Source: Oribacterium sinus (GTDB lineage: Bacteria; Bacillota; Clostridia; Lachnospirales; Lachnospiraceae). Taken from it: DNA of 64,000 bases. Location of the stretch: assembly GCF_014202695.1 (NCBI RefSeq), contig NZ_JACHHH010000007.1:110225-174224 (forward strand), written 5' to 3'. Position 1 is the first letter of the stretch; every line of letters starts with the position of its first letter. Positions 61,857 through 64,000 of the stretch are shown piece by piece. The translations under genes and the position numbers were made by a program. The notes beneath the pieces were generated by a model that made no database searches, was not told the origin of the DNA, and worked only from the letters and a program-made list of their open reading frames with translations.

Positions 61857-62726
61857 TTATCCTTTTACAGCACCCTCTACCATTCCGCTCATAATCTGCT
61901 TCTGTCCTACTAAGAAAACAATAATCATAGGAAGAATTGCCAGTAATGCTGCAGACAAAATTAAATCCCACTGTTTTACATAAGATCCCACAAAGGCCTG
62001 TACAGCTACAGGAAGAGTCTTAATCTTTCCATTCTGTCCCAGCATCAAAGAAGGCAGTAAATAGTCGTTCCAAATCCACATACCATTCAAAATGGTCACC
62101 GTAGTAATCACCGGACGAAGCAAAGGAAAGATGATCTTGAAAAATGTTCCCTCGGGAGAACAGCCGTCAATTGCCGCAGCCTCCTCCAGTTCATAGGGAA
62201 TACCCTTAATAAAACCGGTCAGAATAAATACGGTCATGGCACCGCCGAAACCAAGGTAAGCAAACAAAATACCATGTACAGACTGCAACATATTAATGCC
62301 TACAAACTTTCCCACATCTCTAAAGGTGGAAAGAAGAGGAAGCATTACAACCTGGAAGGGAATAATCATAGAAGCAATAAAAGTCATATATACGGCAATA
62401 GCCCAAGGCTTTTTATTGTTTCTGCTGATAACCCAGGCAGCCATGCAGCCGAATAAAATCAGAAGAACCAAAGACACTACTGTAATAATCGCTGAAGTAC
62501 CGAAAGCATACCAGAAGTTAAAGTTGGAATTATGAATTACCGAATTCAAGTTGGCCTGTAACTGGGCAAAACTAACCCCTTGAAAAGCCACCGGATCCTT
62601 AACGATATCTGCTTGTCTCTTGAAGGAATTCATCACTACTAAATAGAAGGGAAATAAAATATAAATTGCAATGCAAGTTCCCAGAATCCCCAAGATTAAA
62701 TTTTTTACACTTTTAGACTTGCCCAT
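61857..62726 (-). CDS. Sugar ABC transporter permease (MalG type)
   Basis: 289 residues, six membrane helices. The ATPase-coupling EAA motif reads EEAAAIDGCSPEGTFFKIIF, followed by PLLRPVITTV. Starts MGKSKSVKNLILGILGTCIA. Its ATG overlaps the end of the upstream permease gene (last base shared at 62726), so translation is coupled. Family CUT1 (maltose, oligosaccharides). The ATPase is not encoded here; a shared MsmK/MalK-like ATPase is expected elsewhere. Confidence 0.95.
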   Translation of the reverse strand: MGKSKSVKNLILGILGTCIAIYILFPFYLVVMNSFKRQADIVKDPVAFQGVSFAQLQANLNSVIHNSNFNFWYAFGTSAIITVVSLVLLILFGCMAAWVISRNNKKPWAIAVYMTFIASMIIPFQVVMLPLLSTFRDVGKFVGINMLQSVHGILFAYLGFGGAMTVFILTGFIKGIPYELEEAAAIDGCSPEGTFFKIIFPLLRPVITTVTILNGMWIWNDYLLPSLMLGQNGKIKTLPVAVQAFVGSYVKQWDLILSAALLAILPMIIVFLVGQKQIMSGMVEGAVKG

Positions 62727-63769
62727 TACATCTCCACCTCTCTACTATTGCTGATTCGAACTTGAATCAGGGAAATAACCGCCAGAATAATAAAGAACAA
62801 AATAGCCTTCGCCTGAGCCAGTGCAAAATTATTCTTTGCAATAGCCGTGTTGTAAATATTTAAAGCAAGCATCTGGGTACCGTTAGATAAATAGGAACCC
62901 ATAAAGTCCGCCACAGAGCCCGTTCCGTTAGTCAAAGCCATATTCACATCAAACTGTTTAAAAGCAGAGGTTAAAGTCAAGAAAGTACAAATGGTAATGG
63001 TGGAAGCAATCATCGGAAGCTTAACCTTGAATAAGGTTTGTAACGCCGTAGCCCCATCAATCTGGGCAGCCTCCAGCACATCTCCGGGAATCTGTGTAAG
63101 CCCGGTAACATAAATCAACATGATATATCCGCCACTTTGCCAGAGATAAACCACAATAATGGCCAGCATCGCTGTCTTGGTCTGGGATAACATGGAAAAT
63201 TTCATATAATTCATCAAAACATTGTTGAAGACGAACTGCCAGATATAACCAAGAACAATTCCTCCAATCAAGTTCGGTAAAAAGTAAGCAGCTCTGAAAA
63301 AGGCCACTCCACGCATTTTAACAGTACAAAGTAGAGCCAATAAGAACCCTACCAGATTAATCATTACAACATTAATAATAACAAATACAAAGGTAATTAA
63401 AACGGACCAGATAAAGGCCGGATCTTTAAACATAGCCTGATAGTTGGCTAACCCTACTACTTTGGTATAACGAATTCCTGTCCAATCAGTAAAGGAATAC
63501 CCTATACCCAAAATCAACGGAATAATTACAGTTACCGCAAAGGTAAATAGCAGGGGAAATAAGAATAAAAAATAAACTATTTTTCTATGATGTTTTTTGC
63601 TTGGCAAAAGATACAGGCCAAGAAAAAATAGAACCATACCTAAAATCAATAAGTTACCCCGGTATGTAGCTTTCGAACCTGTAAAATCCAAAATCAACGT
63701 ATAGATTGTACTAAACGCTCCTGCCAGAAGCAAAATAATAGACTGCAAGGATTGTGAACGTCCTTTCAT
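62726..63769 (-). CDS. Sugar ABC transporter permease (MalF type)
   Basis: 347 residues with eight or so helices, including two extra at the N-terminus (ILLLAGAFSTIYTLIL and LLILGMVLFFLGLYLL) ahead of the standard six. The coupling motif is DVLEAAQIDGATALQTLFKV followed by KLPMIASTI. Upstream is the tail of a binding-protein gene and a terminator. The set binding protein, MalF, MalG, LacI, GH13, GH13 forms a glucooligosaccharide uptake and cleavage locus. Confidence 0.95.
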   Translation of the reverse strand: MKGRSQSLQSIILLLAGAFSTIYTLILDFTGSKATYRGNLLILGMVLFFLGLYLLPSKKHHRKIVYFLFLFPLLFTFAVTVIIPLILGIGYSFTDWTGIRYTKVVGLANYQAMFKDPAFIWSVLITFVFVIINVVMINLVGFLLALLCTVKMRGVAFFRAAYFLPNLIGGIVLGYIWQFVFNNVLMNYMKFSMLSQTKTAMLAIIVVYLWQSGGYIMLIYVTGLTQIPGDVLEAAQIDGATALQTLFKVKLPMIASTITICTFLTLTSAFKQFDVNMALTNGTGSVADFMGSYLSNGTQMLALNIYNTAIAKNNFALAQAKAILFFIILAVISLIQVRISNSREVEM

Positions 63770-63783
63770 GAAATCCCCCTTTT

Positions 63784-63810
63784 AAAAAATGGGGCAGCTT
63801 AGCTGCCCCT
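63784..63810 (-). terminator. Intra-operon terminator between the binding protein and MalF genes
   Basis: GGGGCAGC, loop TTA, GCTGCCCC, then on the minus strand ATTTTTT. It lies 15 bases after the binding-protein stop. Such partial terminators are common here and keep binding protein in excess over permeases. Confidence 0.85.
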
Positions 63811-63824
63811 ATTCCGGGAAAAAA

Positions 63825-63953
63825 TTAGCCAGCATAGTACTGTGCAATTACTTTTTCCATAGTATCAACAAACTTCGCTGTATCTAAATTGCCGGAAGCG
63901 AAATCCCCGTCTTTGACAGTTGCGAAAGAGTCAAGAGCCCATAAACGGCGTAA
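63825..63953 (-). CDS. C-terminal fragment of a sugar-binding lipoprotein (MalE/MsmE type)
   Basis: Reads ...LWALDSFATVKDGDFASG, NLDTAKFVDTMEKVIAQYYAG and stop, matching the C-terminal tail of CUT1 solute-binding proteins and the gene order expected upstream of MalF. The frame is interrupted upstream by a TAA at 63954-63956 that lies inside a 44-bp palindrome. So the visible part is only 43 codons, and the gene is either broken by that palindrome or misassembled near the window end. The main body of the protein is not in the window. Confidence 0.6.
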   Translation of the reverse strand, partial: LRRLWALDSFATVKDGDFASGNLDTAKFVDTMEKVIAQYYAG

Positions 63954-63975
63954 TTACGCCATTTATGAGCTCTTG
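63932..63975. repeat. 44-bp palindrome interrupting the binding-protein frame
   Basis: CAAGAGCCCATAAACGGCGTA and TACGCCATTTATGAGCTCTTG pair with two mismatches around a central AT. It falls inside the expected coding sequence and brings an in-frame stop. Could be a small inserted hairpin or an assembly artefact. Confidence 0.7.
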
Positions 63976-64000
63976 TTTTCTTTTTGAATTCTAGCAATAT

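Overview
The window reads as chromosome of a low-to-mid GC Firmicute of class Clostridia, most likely Lachnospiraceae. This rests on gene order and family types: hrcA-grpE-dnaK under a CIRCE operator, MtaB, an HPr-like protein, a BTAD regulator with a cyclase-like C-terminus, and a t6A cluster beside rnz. No ribosomal RNA is present, so the placement is an inference. Most genes are on the minus strand and are ordinary housekeeping genes.

Layout. 1-2850: class I heat-shock operon (hrcA, grpE, start of dnaK). 3300-6400: mtaB, an HPr-like gene lacking the phosphoryl-accepting His, thiI. 6600-15500: an AT-rich accessory island, all minus strand: OmpR-type regulator, histidine kinase, MacB/SalX-type ABC ATPase and FtsX permease, a tiny ORF, a radical SAM/SPASM maturase and an ABC exporter. 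It looks like a ribosomally made, radical-SAM-modified peptide locus with its own sensing and self-protection module. 15600-20300: prmA, cysteine desulfurase, rsmE, O-acetylhomoserine sulfhydrylase. 20300-25100: ECF S-component, an IS200-type insertion, a membrane protein, an FMN alpha-hydroxyacid enzyme and an AEC transporter. 25600-32500: glyA, recJ, CPBP protease, HerA-like ATPase, Rrf2 regulator, tRNA-Arg. 32500-36000: BTAD regulator and a second two-component system. 36300-43100: asparaginase, nudC, ispD, tsaD, rnz, rimI, tsaB, tsaE. 43200-49100: hom, prfB, secA, hpf. 49100-56800: surface polymer genes (O-antigen-ligase-like, LCP, initiating sugar transferase), an esterase and htrA. 57000-64000: two GH13 glucosidases, a LacI regulator, two sugar ABC permeases and the tail of the binding protein.

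The most unusual feature is a family of long hairpin elements, six copies at five loci (about 2921-3258, 6381-6581, 25141-25536 with one nested inside another, 29897-30085, 36036-36260). All lie in intergenic space beyond gene 3' ends; three begin at, or overlap, the stop codon of the upstream gene. Each is a rod of 140-390 bp. The arm sequences differ between loci but pair within each copy. An invariant asymmetric internal motif (left GGGCACGCTCTCGCTAAC, right CGGGCTCAGATTRCCCC) sits in the rod and is capped by a second variable hairpin. I do not recognise it as a named element.
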